DNA of 13,782 bases from assembly GCA_018333775.1 (NCBI GenBank), contig JAGXSO010000101.1, positions 1 through 13,782 of the forward strand, given 5' to 3'. The position numbers were made by a program, and so were the translations under genes. The stretch's first letter is position 1, and the number at the start of each line of letters is the position of its first letter. Source of the DNA: Truepera sp. (lineage in GTDB: Bacteria > Deinococcota > Deinococci > Deinococcales > Trueperaceae). Below the pieces are notes generated by a model. It was not told where the DNA came from. It saw only the letters and a list, made by a program, of their open reading frames with translations, and did not search any database. Below are positions 5,842 through 12,479 of the stretch, one piece after another.

Positions 5842-7426
5842 TGCCGAGCCGATGCAGCTTAAGCCCAGGGAGCTGGTGGGGGCCGTCCTCTATGCCACCG
5901 ATTGGCTGGGGGTCTACATTGAGGAGGTCAACGCGCTTAACGTCTACCCCGTCCCGGACGGCGATACCGGCACTAATATGCACCTTACAATGCAGTCGGT
6001 GCGGCGCCAGATGCACGAGGATAACCCGCGCACCATGGCTGAGTTTGCCCGCGCCCTGGCTTACGGCTCGCTCTTAGGCGCGCGCGGCAACTCAGGCGTA
6101 ATTTTAAGCCAGATCCTGAAGGGCTTTGCCGAGGCCATCCGCGAGTGTGACAGCCTGGATGCCCCGGCGCTGGTACGTGCGCTCCAGGAGGCCAGCAAGA
6201 CGGCTTACGCGGCGGTGATGAAGCCTGTGGAAGGGACTATCCTCACCGTCATCCGGCGGGCCGCCGAAGGGGCCGCCGAAAAGGGCTCGAGCCTCCCCTT
6301 AGCGGTGCTGCGCGACGCCATCGAAGCCGGTCGCGTTGCGCTCGACGAGACCCCCGAGCTGCTCCCCATTCTCAAGCAGGCCGGCGTGGTCGATGCCGGC
6401 GGTTTGGGCCTGCTGTATATCCTGGAGGGCTTGGTCGCCGCGCATGAAGGGCGCGACCTGCCCGCTCCGCCCAAGATCACCCGCCGCGCCCAGGAGCAGT
6501 TTGAGGAGCAGGAGTTCGGCTTTTGCACCGAGTTCTTGCTCTCCGATGTGAAAGTGCCTACCCGCGACATCCAGGAAGTGGTCAAGGAGTTCGGCGACTC
6601 GCTCTTAGTAGTCGGGGCCGAGGGGTATGTCAAGGGCCACATCCACACCGAAGAGCCCGAAAAGCTGCTGGCTACAGTAGCCCGGTTTGGCAAGATGGTG
6701 CGCAGCAAGGTCGAGGATATGTCCGAGCAGCACTCCGAGATTCTGGAGAGCGTGGAGATGGCTGCCGCTGAGCCTCCCAAGAGCGCGCTGGTTGCAGTCA
6801 GTATGGGCTATGGCATCACCAAGGTATTCCGCAGCTTAGGCGCCCGCGTGGTGGGCGGCGGTCAGACCAATAACCCCAGCGTGCAAGATATTGCTGACGC
6901 GGTGCGCAGCGTCGGAGCCAGAAACGTCATCATCCTTCCCAACAACAAGAACGTCATCATGACCGCCGAGCGGGTGGCCGAGCTGATCCCCGATAAGGCT
7001 ATCAAGGTCTTGCCGACCCGCGGCATCGGTCAGGGCCTGGCTGCGGCGGTGTTGCACCGCGAGGATGCCGAGCTTGATGAGCTATACCGGGCGATGCGAG
7101 AGGCTTACAAGCGCGCTGTTACCCTGGAGATCACCTCCGCTAGCCGCGATGCCAGTGTCAACGGCGTGGCTGTTAAGGAGGGCGACACTATCGGCCTGGT
7201 TGACGGCGAGCTAAAACTCTCCGCTAAGAGTTCGGAATCCGCGGTGCTGGCGCTGTTGCAGCTCACCGCCGATGAGATGGAGATCGCCACCGTGTTCTAC
7301 AGCCCGGCGGTAGGCGAAGAGCGCGCCCAGCGCCTGTGCGACGAGATTGCCGAAAAGTTCTCGCTCGAGCTGGAGCTGCACCCCGGTGCCCCCGACCTGT
7401 ACGACTACGTGATAGCGCTGGAGTAA
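5834..7426 (+). CDS. fakA: FakA/YloV-type fatty acid kinase ATP-binding subunit (DhaL + FakA C-terminal domains)
   Basis: In characterised species FakA, with a fatty-acid-binding FakB, phosphorylates exogenous fatty acids for phospholipid synthesis. The protein has 530 residues, normal for the family. Residues 10-200 are the DhaL-type ATP-binding domain with NVYPVPDGDTGTNM, whose Asp42/Asp44 should bind Mg-ATP, and LGARGNSGVILSQILKG. The middle domain has EFGFCTEFLL and GHIHTEEP, the conserved Cys and HxH of the metal site. The C-terminal part, with NNPSVQDIADAV, ILPNNKNVIMTAE and VLPTRGIGQGLAA, is the DegV-like region. The start could be GTG 5834, overlapping the Asp23 gene, or ATG 5852. No fakB is in view, so the name is by family. 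Confidence 0.9.
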   Translation: MVNAEPMQLKPRELVGAVLYATDWLGVYIEEVNALNVYPVPDGDTGTNMHLTMQSVRRQMHEDNPRTMAEFARALAYGSLLGARGNSGVILSQILKGFAEAIRECDSLDAPALVRALQEASKTAYAAVMKPVEGTILTVIRRAAEGAAEKGSSLPLAVLRDAIEAGRVALDETPELLPILKQAGVVDAGGLGLLYILEGLVAAHEGRDLPAPPKITRRAQEQFEEQEFGFCTEFLLSDVKVPTRDIQEVVKEFGDSLLVVGAEGYVKGHIHTEEPEKLLATVARFGKMVRSKVEDMSEQHSEILESVEMAAAEPPKSALVAVSMGYGITKVFRSLGARVVGGGQTNNPSVQDIADAVRSVGARNVIILPNNKNVIMTAERVAELIPDKAIKVLPTRGIGQGLAAAVLHREDAELDELYRAMREAYKRAVTLEITSASRDASVNGVAVKEGDTIGLVDGELKLSAKSSESAVLALLQLTADEMEIATVFYSPAVGEERAQRLCDEIAEKFSLELELHPGAPDLYDYVIALE

Positions 7427-7432
7427 GCGGTG

Positions 7433-7458
7433 TCGGCATGAGTAATCGGCATGAGTAA
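7433..7458. repeat. Perfect 13-bp tandem direct repeat (2 copies) behind fakA
   Basis: TCGGCATGAGTAA occurs twice without a gap at 7433-7445 and 7446-7458, directly after the fakA stop. It is followed by a further ACGG start of the unit. It lies about 85 bp upstream of the first lipoprotein gene. A binding site or replication slippage are both possible. Confidence 0.6.
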
Positions 7459-7543
7459 ACGGTGAAGGGCAATAGAGCACGTCTCATGCTCCGGCGGGGC
7501 AGACTAGGGGTGTGACGGCAACGCCACAAGGAGGTCAATGGCC

Positions 7544-8389
7544 ATGAAAGGTCTGTTTGGCGTACTGCTACTAGGGGCGCTTATCGCCCTCCCAGCCTGT
7601 CAATTGCCGATCTTTCCTGGTGCCACGTGGGTTGACGCTACTAACGACGGGGCGAGGGTAGTCAGTACAGATCTACTTTCGAGTGGCGAGAGGGTTGTCT
7701 ATGCGATTCGGATTTCCCCTGCGGTCGCCGGCCAGAACCAGCTTCTCTACTTGGAAGTTGAAGTGCTCAATGAGCGAGCCAATGTTAGCATTACTGCCCA
7801 TGACTTCCTGGGCAGAGCCTATGCTCAGAGCGATAGCCCAGACTACTTTTTTGAGCCAGCCGTTTCGAGAACGGCTCTAGCGGCAACAGGAGAGCCACCC
7901 ATGACGGCTCAGGGTATCGGGGTTGAGGCTTTTTGCCGCGGGCCGTGCATTTTGCAACCGGCACAGGTGGGTATTGTCTTCCTAAAGATCGAAAACACGG
8001 GGATCGTTAGCACCGATTACAGATTATTTGCCTTTACTGAGGTTTATGCGGACGTCAACGAGCCGACCAACAACACGAACAGCGGCAGGGTAGAGTTTAG
8101 CGGCTTAGTGCGGGGTGCGCTTGAGACACTGGGCGACGTGGATTTCTACGTTACGCAGGAGCCTGTGCGCAGCATTCGTATCACCGGTGCCCCTACGGTT
8201 ACGGTGGCTCCGAGGGCGGTGCTGTTTAACGACGATACAGGGGGGGATCTGGGAGATATCACTGCCGGCACGGGCAACTATGAGCGGATTTTTCGCACCC
8301 CAATAAGGGTTCGAATCCAGGTCTTTTCCGGTAACGACCGCGCCGGGCCGTCCGGCTCGAGCTTTTACGAGATCACCACCACACCGTAG
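7544..8389 (+). CDS. Predicted lipoprotein with a PPC-like C-terminal beta domain
   Basis: Unrecognised as a named family. The precursor has 281 residues. An in-frame ATG at 7538 also exists, but AAGGAGGT (7528-7535) is only 2-3 nt from it and 8-9 nt from ATG 7544, so 7544 is preferred. The N-terminus MKGLFGVLLLGALIALPAC is a signal peptide with lipobox LPAC, so Cys19 should be lipidated and the protein anchored to a membrane surface. The mature part has many beta-strand-like stretches and a CRGPC cysteine pair. The last ~100 residues (VEFSGLVRGALETLGDVDFYV) resemble bacterial pre-peptidase C-terminal domains. It is followed by a second lipoprotein in the same orientation. Confidence 0.8.
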   Translation: MKGLFGVLLLGALIALPACQLPIFPGATWVDATNDGARVVSTDLLSSGERVVYAIRISPAVAGQNQLLYLEVEVLNERANVSITAHDFLGRAYAQSDSPDYFFEPAVSRTALAATGEPPMTAQGIGVEAFCRGPCILQPAQVGIVFLKIENTGIVSTDYRLFAFTEVYADVNEPTNNTNSGRVEFSGLVRGALETLGDVDFYVTQEPVRSIRITGAPTVTVAPRAVLFNDDTGGDLGDITAGTGNYERIFRTPIRVRIQVFSGNDRAGPSGSSFYEITTTP

Positions 8390-8511
8390 CGGGCAGCATT
8401 AACGCTCGGTGAACGTTCTTGGTGCAAAAGCGGAGTCTATGAGCCGCCGGGCGCGCTAGGCTTGAGTTACTGGTGTCCTGCTGGGTGGTTGGGATACTAA
8501 GGAGGAGAGGC

Positions 8512-9012
8512 ATGAAACGACTCTGGCTGATAATGAGCTTCGCGGCCTTGGTGGTAGGGCTGAGTGGTTGTGTCATCTTCATAGGTGCTCCGCCACCACT
8601 GTACAATTTACGTGTTTTCACGAATTTCCAATACCCCAATACGGAGAGGTCGTTCATTTGCGATACGAGGACTACCACGGTAACTTACGAGTTTAACTAC
8701 TCGTCTAGCCTCATATCCTGGCGTTCTAACTTGTTTGGTCCTGAGGGCGGAGACTCTCGTTACGTCATAGATCGAGACATTACCGACCCCTTTCCCGGGC
8801 CGGGCGTGTCGATAACCGTAACCGCAACGACAGTCAGGGTCGCATTTGAGGTCTTGCCGGGCTCAGCGCCTCAAGCTATTGAGCCTCAGATAACTCCGGG
8901 AATACCCCCAACCGTACTGGTGGTTAGAGGTCGGGTTGTAGGTGCGGAATTGCGGGATAGAGAAACTGTAATTCCAATTGATTGGAATGTAGGCGACTGT
9001 CCCGCGCGCTAG
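8512..9012 (+). CDS. Predicted lipoprotein of unknown function
   Basis: The precursor has 166 residues from ATG 8512, with AAGGAGG six bases upstream. A longer frame from 8473 lacks an RBS and would bury the signal. MKRLWLIMSFAALVVGLSGC is a classic lipoprotein signal with lipobox LSGC. The mature protein is beta-rich and small, with IPIDWNVGDC near the C-terminus. Two other cysteines (about residues 49 and 163) could form a disulfide. Codon use is less GC-rich than in the housekeeping genes. Pairing with the upstream lipoprotein suggests a shared envelope role, but no function can be assigned. Confidence 0.75.
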   Translation: MKRLWLIMSFAALVVGLSGCVIFIGAPPPLYNLRVFTNFQYPNTERSFICDTRTTTVTYEFNYSSSLISWRSNLFGPEGGDSRYVIDRDITDPFPGPGVSITVTATTVRVAFEVLPGSAPQAIEPQITPGIPPTVLVVRGRVVGAELRDRETVIPIDWNVGDCPAR

Positions 9013-9029
9013 ATTTCTGAACAAATCCT

Positions 9030-9054
9030 TTGCTGGGGTGCTACCTAGCAGCAA
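9030..9054 (+). terminator. Weak hairpin behind the lipoprotein pair
   Basis: TTGCTG (9030-9035) pairs with CAGCAA (9049-9054), with an inner GGT/ACC. No T-tract follows, so intrinsic termination is doubtful. Confidence 0.3.
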
Positions 9055-9063
9055 CCTGTCAAC

Positions 9064-9130
9064 CTGTTACGCTTTGGGCATGGCTTCGCTTAAAGGACAG
9101 ACGGCGGTGGTTACCGGCGCCAGTTGGTAG
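9064..9130 (+). pseudogene. Duplicated 5' fragment of the SDR gene (promoter plus 15 codons), closed by a REP element
   Basis: The stretch 9064-9123 matches 9972-10030 at about 53 of 60 positions with one single-base gap. The copy includes the -10 box (TACGCT here, TAGGCT there), the ATG at 9080, and codons for an SDR N-terminus with the nucleotide-binding TGAS. It then runs directly into the first REP palindrome, whose GTAG supplies a TAG stop. The result is a 16-codon frame, MASLKGQTAVVTGASW. It cannot encode an enzyme, but its promoter may still fire. Confidence 0.8.
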
Positions 9131-9188
9131 GGTGCGCTCGCGCACCGCTTCAAGTTAGTAAGGTGCGCTCGCGCACCGCGCACCCTAC
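9127..9188 (+). repeat. REP-type palindromes with GTAG foot upstream of the RAYT gene (BIME-like)
   Basis: GTAGGGTGCGCTCGCGCACC (9127-9146) is the GTAG foot followed by a 6-bp stem with a CTCG loop. A second copy with GTAA as foot lies at 9158-9177. A half copy in reverse, CGCACCCTAC (9179-9188), is the exact inverse of 9127-9136. GTAG followed by a palindrome is the known form of REP sequences mobilised by RAYT enzymes, and the RAYT gene begins 13 bp later. Confidence 0.85.
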
Positions 9189-9201
9189 AAGCTAAACTCA
9201 A

Positions 9202-9753
9202 TTGGTGCCCAACTACCGCAGATATTACCAGCCAGGAGCCAGCTATTTTTTCACCGTTGTGACGCACCGCCGCCAGCGCTTCTTGCTCGACGAGCCTATC
9301 CGCGCTGCCCTGCGCCAAGCCATCCAAGAAACCCGCCAAACCTGGCCCTTCAACGTCGAGGCTTGGGTAATGCTGCCCGATCATCTGCACTGTATTTGGA
9401 CACTACCAAAAGACGACCCCAACTTCTCCCTTCGCTGGTCGCTGATAAAAGGTGGGGTAAGCCGACGCTGCCAGGAATACCAGAACCCCAAGTTGCTTTC
9501 AAACTCTAAAGCAGTCCGCCGCGAATCCAGCTTGTGGCAGCGGCGTTTCTGGGAACACCAACTCCGCGACGAGGACGACTTCGCCAAGCACCTGGACTAT
9601 ATCCACTACAACCCTGTAAAACACGGGTATGTGAGTCGGGCTCGAGACTGGCGATACTCAACCTTTCAGCGCTGGGTAAGTTTAGGGTTATACGAGCCAG
9701 ATTGGGGCGATGGGCTGGTAATGGAGGGGGATTTTGGCGAGTTGGCGGAGTGA
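9202..9753 (+). CDS. REP-associated tyrosine transposase (RAYT, Y1-transposase-like)
   Basis: RAYTs are single-copy relatives of IS200/605 TnpA that bind and cleave REP DNA through a single tyrosine. The protein has 183 residues from GTG 9202. NYRRYYQPGASYFFTVVTHRR is the usual N-terminal strand. PDHLHCIWTLP (His61, His63) is the HUH metal-binding motif. SLIKGGVSRR and LWQRRFWEHQLRDEDDFAKHLDYIHYNPVKHG follow, with the active tyrosine probably Tyr133. No SD sequence is obvious before GTG. GTAG palindromes lie on both sides, consistent with a self-contained RAYT-REP unit. All expected motifs are intact, so it may be active. Confidence 0.92.
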   Translation: MVPNYRRYYQPGASYFFTVVTHRRQRFLLDEPIRAALRQAIQETRQTWPFNVEAWVMLPDHLHCIWTLPKDDPNFSLRWSLIKGGVSRRCQEYQNPKLLSNSKAVRRESSLWQRRFWEHQLRDEDDFAKHLDYIHYNPVKHGYVSRARDWRYSTFQRWVSLGLYEPDWGDGLVMEGDFGELAE

Positions 9754-9773
9754 ATTGTGGGGCGTGTTAGGTC

Positions 9774-9973
9774 GGTGCGCGAGCACACCCTACTCAGGTG
9801 CGCAAGCACACCCCTCAGGTGCGCAAGCACACCCTACTCAGGTGCGCGAGCACACCCTACTCAGGTGCGCAAGTACACCCTACTCAGTGCGCGAGCACAC
9901 CCCTCAGGTGCGCAAGCACACCCCTCAGGTGCGCAAGCACACTCTACTCAGGTGCGCAAGCACACCCTACTCT
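9774..9973 (-). repeat. Nine tandem REP-like units (20-23 bp) in inverse orientation to the upstream REPs
   Basis: Nine head-to-tail units fill exactly 200 bp with no spacers. On the plus strand the long unit is GGTGCGCAAGCACACCCTAC plus TCA (23 bp) and the short unit lacks TA (21 bp; one is 20 bp). Unit lengths in order are 23, 21, 23, 23, 23, 20, 21, 23 and 23. On the minus strand each long unit reads GTAG followed by GGTGTGCTTGCGCACC, the same design as the REPs upstream of the RAYT gene. The array stops 2 bp before the -10 of the SDR gene. Frames reading through it are repeat artefacts. Confidence 0.9.
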
Positions 9974-9975
9974 GT

Positions 9976-9981
9976 TAGGCT
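9976..9981 (+). promoter_or_regulatory. SDR gene leaderless -10 (TAGGCT)
   Basis: TAGGCT lies 5 nt before the ATG, and its duplicate at 9068-9073 reads TACGCT, 6 nt before an ATG. No RBS is present. The -35 position falls inside the REP array. Confidence 0.45.
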
Positions 9982-9986
9982 TGGGC

Positions 9987-10700
9987 ATGGTTTCGCTTAA
10001 AGGACAGACCGCGGTCATCACCGGCGCCAGCAGCGGCATCGGACGGGCCATCGCCTTGGCGTTGGCCAAGGCCGGAGTGGTGCTGTATCTGCTGGGGCGC
10101 GATCGGGCGAGGCTCGAGCCGGTCGCCAGTGAAGCCCAGGAGCTAGGGGCTGAAGCGGTGTTGCAGGTATTCGACCTCAGTGACGACGCGCCGGTGCGAG
10201 CCTTTGCTGATGGGCTGACCGGCGGCCTCGACATCCTGGTCCACAGCGCCGGGGTGATCGCGCTGGCGCCGCTGTCCGAAGCCGCGCTGAGCGACTTTGA
10301 CACCCAGTACCGCATCAATCTCCGCGCCCCGTTCTTGCTAACCCAGGTGCTCTTGCCGGCCATCAAGAACGCCAGGGGTCAGATTGTGTTTATCAACTCC
10401 GGTGCCGGGCTGCGGGCTAACGCGGGCTGGGGCCACTACGCTGCCACCAAGCACGGCTTAAAGGCGCTGGCCGACAGCCTCCGTGACGAGGTCCGCCCGG
10501 ACGGCGTGCGGGTGTTGAGCGTCTATCCGGGGCGCACGGCCAGCCCCATGCAGGAGGCGGTACACCGCATGGAAGGGCGCGCTTACCAGCCTGAGCGCCT
10601 GGTGCAACCGGTCGATGTGGCCGAGCAGGTGGTGGCGGCCTTGCGCCTGCCGCGGCGGGCCGGGGTCACCGACCTGTCGATTCGGCCAGCCGGGTTCTAA
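9987..10700 (+). CDS. Short-chain dehydrogenase/reductase (SDR), NAD(P)-dependent
   Basis: The protein has 237 residues, normal for a classical SDR. The Rossmann cofactor site is TGASSGIG (12-19). HSAG (86-89) replaces the common NNAG. The catalytic tetrad is Asn111 (YRINLRAP), Ser138 (FINSGAG), Tyr151 and Lys155 (HYAATKHG). PGRTASPM follows the usual PG of the substrate loop. The start at 9987 begins the family-typical SLKGQTAVITGAS; a longer frame to 9798 only translates the repeat array. The substrate cannot be told from sequence. It sits 9 nt before the hydrolase gene, probably in one transcript. Confidence 0.93.
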   Translation: MVSLKGQTAVITGASSGIGRAIALALAKAGVVLYLLGRDRARLEPVASEAQELGAEAVLQVFDLSDDAPVRAFADGLTGGLDILVHSAGVIALAPLSEAALSDFDTQYRINLRAPFLLTQVLLPAIKNARGQIVFINSGAGLRANAGWGHYAATKHGLKALADSLRDEVRPDGVRVLSVYPGRTASPMQEAVHRMEGRAYQPERLVQPVDVAEQVVAALRLPRRAGVTDLSIRPAGF

Positions 10701-10709
10701 AGGCTGCCG

Positions 10710-11717
10710 ATGTCCGAAGACCTGGGTATCATCGCCGTCAATATCCCATCCGAAACCGCTACGCTAAAAACGGTAGTAGTGTGCCTTGCCAACCCGATGT
10801 CGGTCTTCTCTTTTCTGAGACATGGCGGATTTGACCTGGCCGCCATCTACCAGGGCTGGCACAACCGCTGGGCGCTGGTTCATGACTACCACAAAGTTCG
10901 CCAGCAACAGCAGGCCTTTTTTGAGCTGCTGGCAGCGCACGGAGTGAGGGTGCTGTTGGCTGAGCCGGTGGCCGACTGTCTCACTCAGCACTACACCCGC
11001 GACACCGGCTTTGTGATCGACGACACCTTTTTTTGCGCCAACTTGCGGCGGCGCAGCAGGCAGCGGGAGCTTGAGGGGTTAAGAAACCTGCTGCCGCGCT
11101 TTTCCCGAGTAGTCTGGCTCGAGCGCGGCTCCATTGAGGGCGGTGATGTGATGGTGGACGAGCGCTACGTCATCGTCGGCCTGGGCGAGGAGACTGATAA
11201 GGCAGGCGTTGACAGTCTGCGCCGGAGGCTGGCGGAGCTAGGAAGCGAACGGGAGGTGGTGGCTCTCGAGTTTGCGCACCGGGGCATAATTCACCTGGAC
11301 ACCAGGTTTAATATCGTCGGCGAGGGGGTGGCGCTGATTCACCCTAAGAGCTTCAAGCGAGCAAGCCTCCAGTGGCTCGAGCGGCATTTTGACTTGATCG
11401 AAGCCACCGCTGCCGAAGCGGCCAACGTCGAAATAAACACGCTCTCCCTATCACCACGAAAAGTGATCATGTCGGAGCAGAGCCAGCGCCTAGCGGCGCA
11501 GCTGATGGCTAAAGGGCTCGAGCCGATCCTGGTCGACTACTCGGAAGTCACCAAGCTACCCGGCTCATTCCGCTGTACCACCTTGCCGATCGAAAGAGAG
11601 GCGTTCGGCGTGCGCCAACGCCGCTGTGCGGGAACCCGCTCTTTGAGGGCGATGGCGACACCGGCGCGAAATGTTAGCTCTGAATTGCTACCGGCTGCAC
11701 CGCAGCGCAGCCGGTAG
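10710..11717 (+). CDS. Guanidino-group-modifying hydrolase: dimethylargininase / arginine-deiminase-like
   Basis: The family hydrolyses arginine or methylated arginine to citrulline through a Cys-His-acid site. The frame has 335 residues. Visible signatures are YTRDTGFVIDD (Arg97, Asp98), EGGDVMV (143-149), GIIHLDTRFNIVGEG with catalytic His195, and LPGSFRCTTLPIER with catalytic Cys289. Relatives usually end a few residues after that last block. Here about 40 more residues follow, basic and low in complexity (AFGVRQRRCAGTRSLR), reading into the terminator hairpin. Loss of the original stop is likely. Dimethylarginine versus arginine as substrate cannot be decided. Confidence 0.87.
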   Translation: MSEDLGIIAVNIPSETATLKTVVVCLANPMSVFSFLRHGGFDLAAIYQGWHNRWALVHDYHKVRQQQQAFFELLAAHGVRVLLAEPVADCLTQHYTRDTGFVIDDTFFCANLRRRSRQRELEGLRNLLPRFSRVVWLERGSIEGGDVMVDERYVIVGLGEETDKAGVDSLRRRLAELGSEREVVALEFAHRGIIHLDTRFNIVGEGVALIHPKSFKRASLQWLERHFDLIEATAAEAANVEINTLSLSPRKVIMSEQSQRLAAQLMAKGLEPILVDYSEVTKLPGSFRCTTLPIEREAFGVRQRRCAGTRSLRAMATPARNVSSELLPAAPQRSR

Positions 11718-11718
11718 C
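11687..11718. terminator. Strong hairpin between convergent hydrolase and hsp20 genes
   Basis: GCTACCGGCTGC (11687-11698) and GCAGCCGGTAGC (11707-11718) are perfect 12-bp inverse copies around an 8-nt loop. The hydrolase stop TAG (11715-11717) lies inside the right arm and the hsp20 stop is 10 bp beyond. The position suits a two-way transcription barrier, though neither side has a T-tract. Confidence 0.65.
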
Positions 11719-11727
11719 GGGTCGGCG

Positions 11728-12147
11728 TTACTGACTGACCGAAACTTCGATCTTGCGCGGCTTGGTGCTCTCCGAGCGCGGCACCAGTACACTCAGCACG
11801 CCGTCGGTAAAGCGGGCGCTGACCTTGCTGAAGTCGAAGCTCGAGGGGATATTGAAGGTGCGGGTGAAGGTCCCCTGTGGCCGGCCTTGGTGATGTACCG
11901 TCTGACCTTCTTTCTTACTGTAGGTGCGCGTAGCTTTGACTGTCAGAGTGTTCTGCTCGGTGGTGACCTCTAGTGTGGATTGATCGACGCCGGGCAGATC
12001 GAGGTAGAGGTGCAACCCGTCGGTGTCTTCAATAATATCGGTGGCTGGCGCCCACAGCGATCCTTCCTGCTCACGGCTGTTGACGGCGCGGCTGAGACGG
12101 CGCTGAAACTCTTCTAGCTCTTGCCAGGGATTCCAACTTTGCAGCAT
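11728..12147 (-). CDS. Small heat shock protein, Hsp20/alpha-crystallin family
   Basis: Hsp20 proteins are ATP-independent holdases that form oligomers and keep unfolding proteins soluble. The protein has 139 residues. A short N-terminal arm (MLQSWNPWQELEEFQRRL) precedes the alpha-crystallin domain at about 33-125. That domain runs from ATDIIEDTDGLHLYLDLPGV to FTDGVLSVLVPR, with the family's GVL at 116-118. The C-terminal IxV (Ile133, Val135) is the oligomer contact motif. An AGGAGG site precedes ATG 12147. The promoter is consensus-like, and a CIRCE half-site lies further upstream, suggesting heat induction. Confidence 0.95.
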   Translation of the reverse strand: MLQSWNPWQELEEFQRRLSRAVNSREQEGSLWAPATDIIEDTDGLHLYLDLPGVDQSTLEVTTEQNTLTVKATRTYSKKEGQTVHHQGRPQGTFTRTFNIPSSFDFSKVSARFTDGVLSVLVPRSESTKPRKIEVSVSQ

Positions 12148-12171
12148 GATAAACCTCCTTCTCTCAAGCGC

Positions 12172-12200
12172 AGTATAAAAGTTGAGTATGAACTTGTCAA
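12172..12200 (-). promoter_or_regulatory. hsp20 promoter with consensus -35/-10
   Basis: On the minus strand TTGACA (12195-12200) and TATACT (12172-12177) are separated by exactly 17 bp, a textbook sigma-70 arrangement. The spacer holds an inverted repeat, AAGTT (12179-12183) and AACTT (12191-12195) with 7 nt between, which could be an operator. Transcription would begin about 20 nt before the ATG. Confidence 0.8.
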
Positions 12201-12249
12201 GTATCTTATGTGACTATTGACCAAACTTGCTCTGCTAGTTACTGCAACA

Positions 12250-12258
12250 GAGTGCTAA
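12250..12258 (+). promoter_or_regulatory. Perfect CIRCE half-site (GAGTGCTAA)
   Basis: The HrcA operator CIRCE is TTAGCACTC-N9-GAGTGCTAA. The right half is present here base for base, about 50 bp upstream of the hsp20 -35 box. The left half at the expected place (12232-12240) matches only about 3 of 9 bases. It may be a decayed or single-sided operator. Confidence 0.35.
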
Positions 12259-12479
12259 CCCTAAAGAGTCGAGTCCTTGCCGCGTTATGCTAGGGCGCCT
12301 ATGGACCCGGCTAACGTCATCCGCTCATTTCTCGTCGCTACCACCCGCCCCAAACGACTTGGCCCGCCAGTAACATAGAGCTTAGTACCGGTGGCAAAGA
12401 AACTAGGTAAACTGAGAGCACATGGCTCCGGGTGAGGCGGCGTGAAGCTCTCTCATCCCAGCGAGGTAACGGAGGACGG
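12259..12479. other. Gene-poor stretch before citrate synthase, possible promoter only
   Basis: No conserved gene is seen here. A 25-codon frame starts at ATG 12301 (MDPANVIRSFLVATTRPKRL), with TATGCT 9 nt upstream, and could be a leaderless micro-ORF or a gene remnant. TAAACT (12408-12413) is the best -10 candidate for citrate synthase, without a clear -35. The GGAGG at 12471-12475 serves the citrate synthase ATG. Confidence 0.35.

Noticed and set aside
6205..6780. 191-codon minus-strand frame inside fakA
   Set aside because: Ser/Arg/Ala-rich antisense shadow of a conserved gene.
9774..9973. CRISPR array
   Set aside because: Units of 20-23 bp follow each other with no spacers, and no cas gene is near; the units match the REP palindromes beside the RAYT gene.
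9798..9986. N-terminal extension of the SDR protein
   Set aside because: It only translates the repeat array; the SDR fold starts at ATG 9987, supported by the duplicated start at 9080.
9734..10000. Repeat proteins encoded across the array in two or three frames
   Set aside because: Repeats of 20, 21 and 23 bp shift frame from unit to unit; the open frames result from stop-free repeat sequence, and no RBS is present.
11671..11973. Plus-strand 100-codon frame over the hsp20 gene
   Set aside because: Antisense to a clear Hsp20 gene and without family features.
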